50,070 nt of DNA from Tritrichomonas musculus (taxonomy: Eukaryota > Parabasalia > Tritrichomonadida > Tritrichomonadidae), in contig JAPFFF010000113.1 in assembly GCA_039105265.1 (NCBI GenBank), positions 1 through 50,070 on the forward strand, written 5' to 3'. Every line of letters begins with the position of its first letter. Within the stretch, counting starts at the first letter, position 1. Of this stretch, positions 1-9,894 are shown in pieces. The notes under the pieces are model-generated. The model saw nothing but the letters and a program-made list of their open reading frames with translations. It searched no databases and was not told where the DNA came from. The translations under genes and the position numbers were made by a program.

Positions 1-251
1 AGAATTTCAAAAAATTATTTTCAAACTAATTATTGAAAATTGAATATCATTGAAAGTATGTATTATTTATTATGTATATTTCTTGATCAATTATATATAT
101 ACATTTAATATAAATATTAAAATAAATTATATATATAAAAATAAATAATAAATTAATAAATAAATCTAATGTAATCCTTTATTATTATATAAAAATACAT
201 AAAAATAACATTATAAGGTCAATTTATAACCATATCTCTCTTTTTATATTA
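1..251. other. AT-rich non-coding leader of element A
   Basis: The sequence is very AT-rich, with runs of TATATA and AAATAAAT and no ORF that looks real. It precedes the polymerase gene of element A and could hold its promoter. I see no inverted repeat matching the other elements, so I cannot call an element end here. Confidence 0.5.
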
Positions 252-3200
252 ATGAAAGGTTTAAATATTCCATCACCGAAACCACTTAAACGTTACATAG
301 ATTCAGATGATTATTTATTCAAAAATTTAAATAAATACAAAATTCGAGATTCACTTGATGATTTCAACCGTCAACGTTTACATGAAAAATTCAACCGTGA
401 TTTACATAAAAAAGATTCTTCATTTCTTAATGAATTAATGAAGCATTCCAAAGATATTCGTGAATTTTGGAGAAGTGATTTAATATATAATTCACCACCA
501 GCTGATGCATTAAATGATGAGGAATTTTTCCCTGAAGAAAAACCAAAAGATATTAATTTACGTAATATTAAATCATTTAAAGAATGGCAAAAATTAGATG
601 ATGAACAAAAAACATTAGTGGATGATATGATGAAATCATTATATAAAACACCTACTAATTGGGAAATTAATTTTGAACTTTTAAACAATAAAGGCAAAAA
701 ATTAATGTTTCCACTACTTAAAAATTTCTTTCAGGAATACATAGACCCATTACCAATGGATAAATACAAAATAGAATTTAAAGTTAAAGGTCAATGGCAT
801 TCTAAACCATTAACACCTGAAGTTTATAATAAATTAATGGAAAATTTCACTGAAGAACATTTTATATTCGACCTTGACGAAATACCGGCAGAATTTACGG
901 GATTCAATAGTGAAGATAATGCAGATTTACCTGATTGGTCATTATTTTCATCATTAAGATTTTCAAAATATTTACATAAAGATAGGGTCCGTAAAGACGT
1001 CGGTGGTTCATTCTTTAACTATATAGCTAATGATAAAGTACCTAAAAAAGTTATTGAGTATTTAAAACGTCTTCAAATATTTGATTCATTAGTGGATGAA
1101 AAAGTAACTGTTCTTGAAGAAGCAAAAGAATTCACTCGGAGTTATTATGATAATTTAACTGGTGATTTAGAATATGAAACCATTGAGATTCCAGCAAAAA
1201 ATACAAAATCAACTAAACAACGTGAAGAATTGGATGATTGCTGCTTCGTTTATGCTCTCAAACAAACTGGCTTTTATTCAGATGATATTTTAAATCAAAT
1301 ACGATTAAGAATTAATAATAGGTATTTATCCCAAGGTTCAATTGAAAAAATATGTCAAGAGTTTAAGATTCACATTAAGTTATCATACATTGATGACCGC
1401 AGCGATAGAAAAAATAAAAAGACAACGGTTCAACAATGCAAAAACAAAGTCCGTAAGTCATATTTGGGAGTCAAAGATGCTGAACCTCAACGAACCCATA
1501 CATTTAACGTTTATGAAGACCATTATTTCATAGAAGAGAAAACACCATTTAGTACTTATTATATTAAACATTTAATTGAATGTACCGAGGATAAATTCGA
1601 TAAAGAATATAATAGTGACCTTTGGAGGAAAACCAGATATTATATTTCATCCTCAAATTTAGTCCGTGAATTAATGAAGCAAGGATATTTTAATCCAATC
1701 ACTTATGGACAATATCGAATATTAAAAACTGTTTTCTATCATGAGTTTGATAAAGATTTAACAAATATTAATTTAGAATATGACCCAGAATATTGCACAA
1801 AATTAATAGCTCCAAAAATTGTTAAAGAAAGCGAAAACAAAACAGACCCTACTTATTGGTATGCTGACTTTGAAGCTGACGCTTCAGGTAATATTCATAA
1901 ACCATTTATGTGTGTTCTTCAATCACAAAATGGAAAAATTAATGAATGCTTTAAAGGTGAAACATGTAATAAACAATTTCTTGATTTCTTACCTGATCAT
2001 GCAGTTGTTTATTTCCACAATTTAGCATATGATTTTAGGATGTTTTCGTCTTTAGTTAATATCAAAAATACTATAATTAAAGGAACAAAATTAATGAAAG
2101 CAAATGTTGAATATAACGATAAAAAGATTTTATTTAAAGATTTATTGCCAATGTTGAATTGTAAACTTTCACAATTACCTTCTATGTTTAATTTGGGCAT
2201 TAATGTTCAAAAAGAAATTTTCCCATACAAATATTACACACTTGAAAGATTAAATACCAACAAAGGAGTAATTAATGATGCAGGCTTAAATGAAGATCAA
2301 AAATGGACAACAGATGATTATGAATTATTTAAATCAAACATTGATAAAATACCTAAATGTAGAATTGATGAAAACCATTTCGACATGTGGTCATATGCAG
2401 AATTTTATTGTAAACAAGATGTAAACATCCTTAGACTTGGATTTAATGAATTCAGAAATGGATTTATTAAAGATTTCAGTATTGACCCATTTAATTTCAT
2501 TTCCATTTCTTCACTCGCTAATGAAGTATTTAATCAACGTGTTTATTATCCTAATGGTAACCTTTATAAATTAGGTGGTCATGTTCGTAAGTTTTGCTCA
2601 AAAGCTGTTTATGGAGGACGTTGCATGACTGCATACAATAAAAAATGGCATATATTAAAGCTACTTTGTGATTTCGACGCTGTTTCATTATATGCTTCAG
2701 CAATGGCACGTTTATATACCGTTGAAGGTAGACCTGAAGTTATCAAACCTGAACAATTAAACCTTGAATTCCTTTCAAAACAAGGTGCTTACATTGTTGA
2801 AATCAAAATTACTAAAGTTAATAAACATTATCCTTTCCCACTCTTTGTTCGTAAAGTAAACGGATTAAATCTTAATGACGATAACTTAAAAGAAGGTGAA
2901 ACATTAAATATAATTGTCGATAATATATCATTAGAAGACCTAATCGAATTTCAAAAAATAGAGTTTGAATTTATCCGCGGTTATTATTGGGCAGGCAAAC
3001 GTGATTATACAATCCAAAAAGAAATTAAGAAAATATTTAATAAAAGACTTGAATATAAGAAGCAACATAACCCATTACAACAATTATATAAATTAATTAT
3101 GAATTCATGCTATGGTAAAACTATTGAGAAACCAGTTGATAAAGATATTAAATACATGAATGATGACGATTTTGAGAAATATTGGATCAAAAACTATAAT

Positions 3201-3851
3201 AAAATTATTGAGGACACATTAATTGAGAGTAGAAAGACACTATTACACGATGTAAAAGTTATTAAACAAATTGAAAATCATTTTAACTTTTCACTTCTTG
3301 GTATTCAAGTTCTTTCTATGTCAAAACGAATTATGAATGAAGTAATGTGTTTAGCTTATGATTTAGGATGCCACATTTATTACCAAGACACTGATTCAAT
3401 GCACATTGAAGTTGATGATTTACCACGACTTGTTAATGGTTTTAAAGAAAAATATTATCGTGAATTAATCGGAACTAATTTAGGACAATTTCACAGTGAC
3501 TTTCCAACTATTAACGGTCATGATGAAATGCCAAAATCTATTGAGTCATATTTTCTAATGAAGAAAATGTATATAGATAAATTACAAGATTCAACGGGAG
3601 AAATTGATTATATGATTAGAGGTAAAGGTTTAACACAAAACTCAATTAAATACGCCTACAAAGAATTTGGTAATGATCCCATGAAATTATATGAATCCTT
3701 ATTTAATGGAAACACACAAACGTTTGATTTAACGAAAGGTCAACCATGCTTTTCAATGAATAAAAACATGACAGTATCAACTTTAAAGAAATTTGAACGT
3801 AAAATTAAAACAACTTATGAAGAAGGAAACATTGAAAATTATTTTAAATAG
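252..3851 (+). CDS. Protein-primed family B DNA polymerase (element A)
   Basis: Replicates the linear element DNA from a protein primer. The 1199-residue product has the exonuclease motifs in order: DFEAD near residue 539, HNLAYDF near 590 and YCKQDVN near 720. The polymerase motifs follow: DFDAVSLYAS near 808, KLIMNSCYGK near 947 and YQDTDS near 1046. Between about residues 325 and 430 a segment with CCFVYALK and later EDHYF resembles an OTU-type cysteine-protease fold, which I recall being reported in some Polinton polymerases (inference). The first 320 residues are charged, helical and unassigned; the primer-protein function could lie there. The gene is followed by the convergent integrase region, which overlaps its last codons. 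The polymerase of B has the same layout. Confidence 0.93.
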   Translation: MKGLNIPSPKPLKRYIDSDDYLFKNLNKYKIRDSLDDFNRQRLHEKFNRDLHKKDSSFLNELMKHSKDIREFWRSDLIYNSPPADALNDEEFFPEEKPKDINLRNIKSFKEWQKLDDEQKTLVDDMMKSLYKTPTNWEINFELLNNKGKKLMFPLLKNFFQEYIDPLPMDKYKIEFKVKGQWHSKPLTPEVYNKLMENFTEEHFIFDLDEIPAEFTGFNSEDNADLPDWSLFSSLRFSKYLHKDRVRKDVGGSFFNYIANDKVPKKVIEYLKRLQIFDSLVDEKVTVLEEAKEFTRSYYDNLTGDLEYETIEIPAKNTKSTKQREELDDCCFVYALKQTGFYSDDILNQIRLRINNRYLSQGSIEKICQEFKIHIKLSYIDDRSDRKNKKTTVQQCKNKVRKSYLGVKDAEPQRTHTFNVYEDHYFIEEKTPFSTYYIKHLIECTEDKFDKEYNSDLWRKTRYYISSSNLVRELMKQGYFNPITYGQYRILKTVFYHEFDKDLTNINLEYDPEYCTKLIAPKIVKESENKTDPTYWYADFEADASGNIHKPFMCVLQSQNGKINECFKGETCNKQFLDFLPDHAVVYFHNLAYDFRMFSSLVNIKNTIIKGTKLMKANVEYNDKKILFKDLLPMLNCKLSQLPSMFNLGINVQKEIFPYKYYTLERLNTNKGVINDAGLNEDQKWTTDDYELFKSNIDKIPKCRIDENHFDMWSYAEFYCKQDVNILRLGFNEFRNGFIKDFSIDPFNFISISSLANEVFNQRVYYPNGNLYKLGGHVRKFCSKAVYGGRCMTAYNKKWHILKLLCDFDAVSLYASAMARLYTVEGRPEVIKPEQLNLEFLSKQGAYIVEIKITKVNKHYPFPLFVRKVNGLNLNDDNLKEGETLNIIVDNISLEDLIEFQKIEFEFIRGYYWAGKRDYTIQKEIKKIFNKRLEYKKQHNPLQQLYKLIMNSCYGKTIEKPVDKDIKYMNDDDFEKYWIKNYNKIIEDTLIESRKTLLHDVKVIKQIENHFNFSLLGIQVLSMSKRIMNEVMCLAYDLGCHIYYQDTDSMHIEVDDLPRLVNGFKEKYYRELIGTNLGQFHSDFPTINGHDEMPKSIESYFLMKKMYIDKLQDSTGEIDYMIRGKGLTQNSIKYAYKEFGNDPMKLYESLFNGNTQTFDLTKGQPCFSMNKNMTVSTLKKFERKIKTTYEEGNIENYFK

Positions 3852-5486
3852 GATCTAATAAATATCTTGGTAATAATTGAGTGTTAGGTTCACCATTAAC
3901 TATTGATACACCATTAAGTTTTCCTTCAACTTCATATAATCCATTCTTTTTACCAATAACTTTAAACTCTCCTGGTCTTATTACCGACCTTCTTTTCATT
4001 TTGTTATCAGTCATATTATAAACTTTAACATTTACGTCATCATTAATATTAAATTCAACGTTATTTTTAATTTCCCAGTTAGCTTGTAATATCCTCTTCA
4101 CAATATAGTTTTCAAGTTCTGGATCATCATTTACCATTTTTGGTGTTACACTAAAACCTGCCCATTTACTCAATCCTCTATGTGGAGTGTTATTGTATTG
4201 ATTTACGATTTCATCCATTACTTCAGGAGTTATTACGCCAATATTCATATTATACTCCATATCTCTAATTGTTCTAATTACTCTATCAACAATTCCTAAA
4301 CTTGAATGTAAAGGGTCGGTTTTCTTTGCTTTCTTCTGTTCATATTTCATAAAATCAGGATAAGCGCCTTTAGGTTGTCTTTCAACAGGTGAAAAGCTTA
4401 TATTATGAGTTTCATAAAACATTTTTGACTTATCAGATTTAAATGCACCTTCACCATCACCGATTAAATGTTCCACCTTCATTCCTTTATCAATTAATTT
4501 TTGTAATGCTCGTAAATACGACATTGTCGCTTTTAATTCATCTTTACTAAATTCTGTTTTTGAAAGCATCACATTTAAAATTTGTGCATATAAATATTTA
4601 GTGTTCACATTAATTGCAATTAAAATTTTAACGGTTGTTTTTTCTTAATATATATTTCCATTAAATCAATCATCCATGTGTTTCTTTCTGCAACTCTGTG
4701 TAATTGAAAACGTTTAATATTTTCTTTTAACGGAAATGATGAAGTAATTTTTCCTTTTTCTTCTTTCAGTTCTGGATTAAGTAATTTTAAAGCTTTAATT
4801 TTATCTTTACCTTTAAATCCAAATAATCCCGTTAATTCTATATTTGGTATTTCTATCGTTGCCCCTGGTTGTTGAAAATATTTATCCTGATATTCTTTAT
4901 ACCATGATTCTAAAGATTTTTTACCTCTCTTCTTCCATCCTGACGTTACATTTACGAAATCCTCAAATGTTAAAAGTTCATTATCTCCATTATGTAAAAT
5001 TACGTATTCATCCAATCTTTCCTTAAAAGATTTCTCCTTAGGTTTTTCTTTCTCTGGGTGTGCTTCATACCATGCTTTCTTATATTCTTCATATATTTTC
5101 CGTTTGTCTTCTTCGAGTAATGGTCGAAATGATACTAAATTATATGCCGCACTTTCACTAGTTTTATTTTGGTTTTTATATACTTTACTCATTAAATCCC
5201 CTCTTGCTATTCTCACTGCTTCTTCATAATCTGCCATTCGTTCACGTTCCATTTCTACTTCACGTCTACGTTCTTCATCCTTTACTATATCACGAATGGT
5301 TAAGTAATGAATTATATAGAAATTGTTTATATGTTGAGCTGGAATTTTCACTTTCAAATATTTTTCACAATAATGATTTATATAATATTTCACTTGTTCC
5401 TCAAATCTATTCGGTTCATACTTTTCTATCTTACTTGTCACATATGAAATTATTCCATCTGTGTTATTAAATAATGTTTCAGTCAT
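3844..5486 (-). pseudogene. Integrase region of element A (rve family)
   Basis: This leftward region encodes a long charged helical N-terminal part (roughly 5486-4700), then a catalytic core of the retroviral integrase type, with recognisable segments MIDLM, IGDGEGAF, VIRTIRDM and NTPHRGLS. The matching parts of the B integrase read SDQDAAY, FMRTIRDM and KSPHRSLD. Integrases of this family insert the linear element into host DNA and make the 5-6 bp target duplication. The region is convergent with the polymerase gene. The N-terminal part is much longer than in the B integrase. The gene does not look whole. Confidence 0.8.
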
Positions 5487-5570
5487 GATTTAAAATAAAT
5501 TAAATTAAAGATATTTGATGATTTCATGAATGCCAAAATAATAATTTAGTTTATTTTTCATAAATTAAAT

Positions 5571-5580
5571 TTTTTATCAC
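5571..5580 (+). promoter_or_regulatory. TTTTTATCAC start-proximal motif
   Basis: TTTTTATCAC lies 11 bases before the ATG of the gene at 5592. The same core, TTTTATCAC, precedes three genes of element B at similar distances. The TCAC part could act as an initiator, since trichomonad genes use a TCAYTW-like initiator (family knowledge). The promoter role is inferred. Confidence 0.45.
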
Positions 5581-5591
5581 ATAATAAAAAT

Positions 5592-5822
5592 ATGTCTCAA
5601 ACCTTACCACCCCTTAAACAACGTCATGAACGTAAAACATTCGCTACTCCAACGTTGAAACTCATAAATTCACGTCTTCAATATTATAGAAAAGTATTAA
5701 CTCAACCTGAACCAACAACGGAGAAAGGAAAACTTAGTCGTCGAAGAATTCAAAATAAATATGATCAATGCATGAAAGTAAGACAATTATTAAATAGAGC
5801 CGTTAAGAACCTTTATCTTTAA
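5592..5822 (+). CDS. Small basic protein of element A, unknown
   Basis: The 76-residue product is strongly basic and probably helical, with no cysteine pairs or membrane segment. I do not recognise it. A clear TTTTTATCAC motif just upstream supports it being expressed. It lies in the divergent gap between the integrase region and the small amphipathic protein gene, and its 3' end overlaps the end of the latter by about 20 bp. A DNA-binding or core role is possible from its charge alone but not shown. Confidence 0.55.
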   Translation: MSQTLPPLKQRHERKTFATPTLKLINSRLQYYRKVLTQPEPTTEKGKLSRRRIQNKYDQCMKVRQLLNRAVKNLYL

Positions 5823-6030
5823 CATAGAACCCATCACTACCGAAATATTCAATTGCTGGATTATTTGAATTATCAAATTTAGGTAATATTTTTGCAACAT
5901 TACCAACAACAGGTAACTTTTCCATTATTGATTTTGTTTTATTCCATCCAAATTTGAAGCCATCAGCAAAATCTTTAGCTGCTTCTTTAACTTTACCCGC
6001 TAACTTTTTAAACCAACTACCAAAAGCCAT
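5803..6030 (-). CDS. Small amphipathic protein, possible pVI-like minor virion protein (element A)
   Basis: The 75-residue product begins with an amphipathic helix rich in Lys, Ala, Phe and Trp (SWFKKLAGKVKEAAKDF) followed by a short hydrophobic stretch with VVGNVAKIL and an aromatic, glycine-containing tail. Adenovirus protein VI and its Polinton counterparts are membrane-active internal proteins with such a helix near the start. The match here is by character, not by alignment. The gene is divergent from the 213-residue gene at 6110, with 79 bp between starts. A partial ORF at the right edge of the window may be a relative. Confidence 0.55.
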   Translation of the reverse strand: MAFGSWFKKLAGKVKEAAKDFADGFKFGWNKTKSIMEKLPVVGNVAKILPKFDNSNNPAIEYFGSDGFYVKDKGS

Positions 6031-6109
6031 GAGCGAAGTTCTCGAATTGAAAATTCTTTTTAATATTAAATTAAAAATTTTGATTTAATATTTTTATTTA
6101 AAACTAAAT

Positions 6110-6751
6110 ATGACATTAAGACAAGCAAGAATTTTAAGTAGTGAAACCGATAATACTATTAAGCAAGAACAAAACACAAATGTTAACATTAACATTAAAC
6201 CATCAACTAAACCACGACATCAAACCGTTCCGTTATATCCAAATGTTCCACCATTAAATCCAAACGTAAATTTTACTCAAGCGAACCAACCTGCGGATAT
6301 TCCACCGGTTGGTCAAACTTTATATATTCCGACGACGGAGGATTTGAACTATCAATCTCAACCTCCAACAAACAGCAATTTCCCATTAACTCGAGACAGA
6401 GGTATTGCAGATTTAGGAAATGAAATTGAGGATTTAGAAAAGAAAAACCAATTTCTACAAATGTTAGTTGAAATGTATGAATCAAACCCGTTAAAAATAA
6501 ATGCTTACGTTGTTTGTGAAAGTAAGTTATTAATGAATATGATAAAGTTATTAACTGATTGTGAGAAAGTTGATTTAGTACTTAATGAAGATATTGGATG
6601 TTCTGGATGTACCGCAAAATCAAACAAAATCATTTATGTTTCAAAAATATTGGTTACTAAAGATGGTAAAACTAGTGAGTTAAAATATGATTACAACAAC
6701 ATTTACAGTGAATTTGTTAAATATGGAATTAGTTTGAAAATGGTATGCTAA
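6110..6751 (+). CDS. Conserved unknown Maverick protein with EDIGCSGC segment (element A)
   Basis: The product has 213 residues. The first 100 are Asn, Pro and Gln rich and look disordered. A short coiled coil (EIEDLEKKNQFLQML) follows, then a compact C-terminal domain of about 85 residues with the sequence NEDIGCSGCTAK. The same domain ends the B protein at 25097-25621, where the core reads DEDIKCCAGKA and is followed by a matching IVNDKG / LVTKDG turn and a tyrosine-rich end. The conservation between two diverged elements shows it is a real, selected family. The function is unknown; the cysteines could bind metal. It is convergent with and abuts the fibre region. Confidence 0.75.
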   Translation: MTLRQARILSSETDNTIKQEQNTNVNINIKPSTKPRHQTVPLYPNVPPLNPNVNFTQANQPADIPPVGQTLYIPTTEDLNYQSQPPTNSNFPLTRDRGIADLGNEIEDLEKKNQFLQMLVEMYESNPLKINAYVVCESKLLMNMIKLLTDCEKVDLVLNEDIGCSGCTAKSNKIIYVSKILVTKDGKTSELKYDYNNIYSEFVKYGISLKMVC

Positions 6752-9486
6752 TTATGTTTTAAATACAGCTAACATTTTATCATTTATTTTTGCAGTAATC
6801 ACGCCCACCGTTGTTCTGTGTATTTTTGATGTAATTGCTGTTTGACCAGTAAGAGTTTTCAATTCTCCTTCATCAATAAAAACTTCATCCCCAATTCCAT
6901 AACATGATGTATCTGTAACTTTAACTAAATAATCTCCATGTGTCGCAAATGTCACACATTTATTAACTTCATCAATCTTAACACAAATTCCAACATACTC
7001 ATTCCATTTTCCATTAGTCTTTACTGAACAAATACAATCCGTTGTGTCATTTTCAGTTGATGGCATCCATTCATTCTTAACTTGTTTGTAAACCTTACCT
7101 GTCATATATACTGGTGCACCAACAACGAAATCACTAACAGAGTTCATTGATGATTCAATTGGGGAGTAATGAGTGATTGTTGTGTTTGTGGTTGCATGTA
7201 ATTCATCAACATATGACTTCAATGCAAAGTTATCATTCACATATTTCACTGATGAAATCATATTATCGCTCACAGGTTGGTTGCTGATTAATGTGACAGA
7301 TACATCATATATATTGGTTAGTGTATCATCCGCGGCTCTTATTGAAATAATACGTGTAATTACACGAATATCTATCGATTCACTTGACTCACTACTTACT
7401 GATTTGTATATGATATTTCCACTTTTTCGTCCAGAATAAGTATATTCAGCTTCTTCAAATGTTGTATCATCAGCATTTCGTTTGAACTTTACGATAATAT
7501 TTTTAGTTGTTAATACTCTTCTTATATATTCATCTGGGATTACACAACCACTATCATTCTGTGTACATTGAATTGTGAATCGTTCTGGACTTCCATCAAC
7601 AACATTCAAGTCTTTTATAAATGGTGATTCAATTTGTGCTCTAATGAAATTATATGCTATAGGATTATTATTTCTATGTGATGAAATATACGATGCATAT
7701 ACAATTTTTGAATCATCATGACGCCATATTATTGAATCAATGCGTTTACCATTGCTATCATACCTGTCCATGCTATCAGAAGTGCTAGTAGAACCAGTTG
7801 GTTTAAATATTACATCAATATGCATTATATCATCATCTTGATTATCACCCCAATTAACATCAAATATCAAATGAACTCCGCATTGGGTAGCTTAGGGGTA
7901 ATATATACACCCTCATATAAGTTTGCTGGATATGCAATATTCAATTCAGTGCCATATAGTGCGGTACTCAGTGCAGATTCATTAACCAAATCTGTGGGTA
8001 TCTCAGGGATATCCGTTTTCAAAGCAAAAGTATTCGACATATATCTTGACGAAAAAGCGTTTTTGTCTGTTGGTTCGATATTTTTGGTTATTGAACATGA
8101 TAAAATTTCCGGCGTTTCACCAGTTCCTGGATTTATTAATTCATGGCAGTCATACATAAACCAAAGACTAGATTCACTTCCTTCGATACGCATTATCTGA
8201 GAGGGTTGAGCGTCATTGTACGAATAATCTACGTGAACATAATGAACCGTATAAAAATTGTTTGATGAAACAATATCCAGCCCATATTGCTCAATCATTT
8301 CATGATATGTGTCGTAATCCAAATCAGGAATTGTATTATTTTCAATTTTGAATTGAATAGTTGTTTGCCCCTCAATAATTTCTGGAATTTCGCTTTTCAC
8401 TTGCTCAATAGCATGGGTCATATCTGTTGTCAAAGCATAATCGTTCAACGTAGTACTCAGTGCAGATTCATTGACTAAATCATTTGGTATTGTTGGTAAT
8501 TCTGTTTTTAATGCATAAGCTTTTAATGCATTTGTTAATGTTTCATTATTGACTAAATCATTTGGGATTGTTGGGATTGCTTCAGCTAATTCTGTTTTTA
8601 ATGCATAAGCATTTAATATATTCGTTAATTGATTGTTATTTTTAAAGTTTGTGTTTAAATATGTGTATGACGGATAATTATCTTGAACATATCGAACAGT
8701 TGCATAATTATTTAATGTTTCACTTAATTTATTCGTGAATGATTCATTTAAATGATTTTTATGATTTTCAATCAATTTTTTAGTTGCTGATGCTGTTAAT
8801 AATTGGTTATTAGTTAATGTTTCGCCTAATAATAATTCATTATCGTTTTTAGCTGCTGGGGTGTATTTGAGTTTAACAAATGATGGTTGAATTGTTCCAT
8901 AAATTAAAATATATGGGAATTCATAAACTAATTCGCAATTAATAGCTGAAATATCTGCAGAATCTGAGTTCAAACATTCAATACTTCCATTTTCCTTGTA
9001 CTCATATTTGTAAATTCGGTACATCTCGCCAATATCATCAACCATAAATGAAACTTCAATTTTATAATTAGTTTCAATATGTTCACAGTAATATTTAAAA
9101 CATAATCTTTCATCAGGAATTAAAATTTCTGTTTCAACATATGGTTTTTCTTCAACTACTTCATGAGGTGCTAATACTAATCGATCGTCAATTATTTCAT
9201 CAACATATGCAACTTCTTTAACAGTTGATCCAGCATTTTTACTAAACGCTAATTTTAATGCACCAAATATACCTTCAGCACCAACTTTCATTAATCCGCC
9301 AAAGTTAAAACAAAAGTTACTAATTTGTACGACATCCATAACTACATCAAACCAATTTGTTTTATTTTTCATATCATTAATTTCTTTTTCTAACTTTGCA
9401 CAATAATTTTGAAGTGCTGATATTTGATTAACCGCAATATCAACTGTATTTCCTAATGAATTTAAAACGAAAACGTGGGATTCAAT
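6752..9486 (-). pseudogene. Fibre-like protein region of element A (downstream part)
   Basis: This leftward region encodes an elongated protein built from short repeats of the type YALKTELPEIPNDLVN, which recur in phage and virus tail fibres, followed by a beta-rich C-terminal part (FDVNWGDNQDDDIMHID; YVGICVKID). An upstream hydrophobic stretch (NFCFNFGGLMKVGAEGIFG) may be a membrane or penetration segment. The same protein in element C (44238-47294) is nearly identical at DNA level over most of this stretch. Element B is inserted in this gene, whose upstream part lies at 33796-34339. The gene is not intact. A surface or attachment role is likely but inferred. Confidence 0.75.
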
Positions 9487-9848
9487 AGTAGTATAGTATA
9501 GGCTCCGCTACCGCCAAGCCTATACTTGGGGGCTCCGCAGAGGCTCCGCACCCCACTACTCCAGGGGTTCGCACCCCTGGACCCCCTCAAAAGGCCCCCA
9601 CATTCAAAAAGTTCGCGACAAAAAAATTCCAAACTAAAATTTTTATCGTCTCGTTATCAAAACGTTTTTTAATTCAAAAAGTTCAAAAAAATCTCTACTA
9701 AAAGTAGTATATATAAATGGCGTGATTTCTTAACGTTCCGTCAAGAAATCCCGAGCCATTTTTTGTTAAGATATCCCTTCGAATCAAGAAGTTGTTTTAT
9801 AATGATTGAAATGTACCCGACGCTCAATCCAGCTGAAGAACAAACACC
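9487..9848 (+). repeat. Left terminal inverted repeat of element B (362 bp)
   Basis: It is identical by eye, in inverse orientation, to 33434-33795. The outer 110 bases form a GC-rich block in otherwise AT-rich DNA, with three copies of GGCTCCGC (near 9501, 9530 and 9544) and a hairpin CCAGGGG-N6-CCCCTGG (9563-9582). The inner part is AT-rich, with TATATAAA (9709-9716), a near-palindrome (9724-9750) and an ATG at 9802 that corresponds to the start of the gene at the other end. TIR ends serve as replication start and integrase sites in this family. Confidence 0.95.
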
Positions 9849-9894
9849 GATAGCTATAGAATTTATTGATACACATTCCATTTCAATTGCTTAA
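9802..9894 (+). CDS. 30-codon ORF started by the left TIR of B
   Basis: The ATG and first 16 codons (MIEMYPTLNPAEEQTP) are those of the 32419-33480 gene, because both lie in the TIR. At the inner TIR edge the sequence diverges and the frame closes after 14 more codons. It overlaps the 3' end of the convergent surface-protein gene. Since its promoter would be the same as at the right end it may be transcribed, but a functional peptide is doubtful. Confidence 0.3.
   Translation: MIEMYPTLNPAEEQTPIAIEFIDTHSISIA

Larger units (their letters stand above)
1..9486. mobile_element. Maverick/Polinton element A, left part
   Basis: The stretch carries a protein-primed family B DNA polymerase, a retrovirus-type (rve) integrase region, small virion-like genes and a long fibre gene, the mix that defines Mavericks/Polintons. 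Its left end is not in the window. To the right it stops where element B is inserted, and a further piece lies at 33796-34339. No capsid or packaging ATPase gene of A is seen. The element looks broken, with about two coding breaks besides the insertion of B, so it is older than B. Both polymerase and integrase are of the same broad type as in B but clearly diverged. Confidence 0.85.

Noticed and set aside
1-251. Left terminal repeat of element A
   Set aside because: No AGTAGT-type end, no GC-rich block and no inverse match elsewhere in the window. It is only AT-rich leader sequence as far as I can see.
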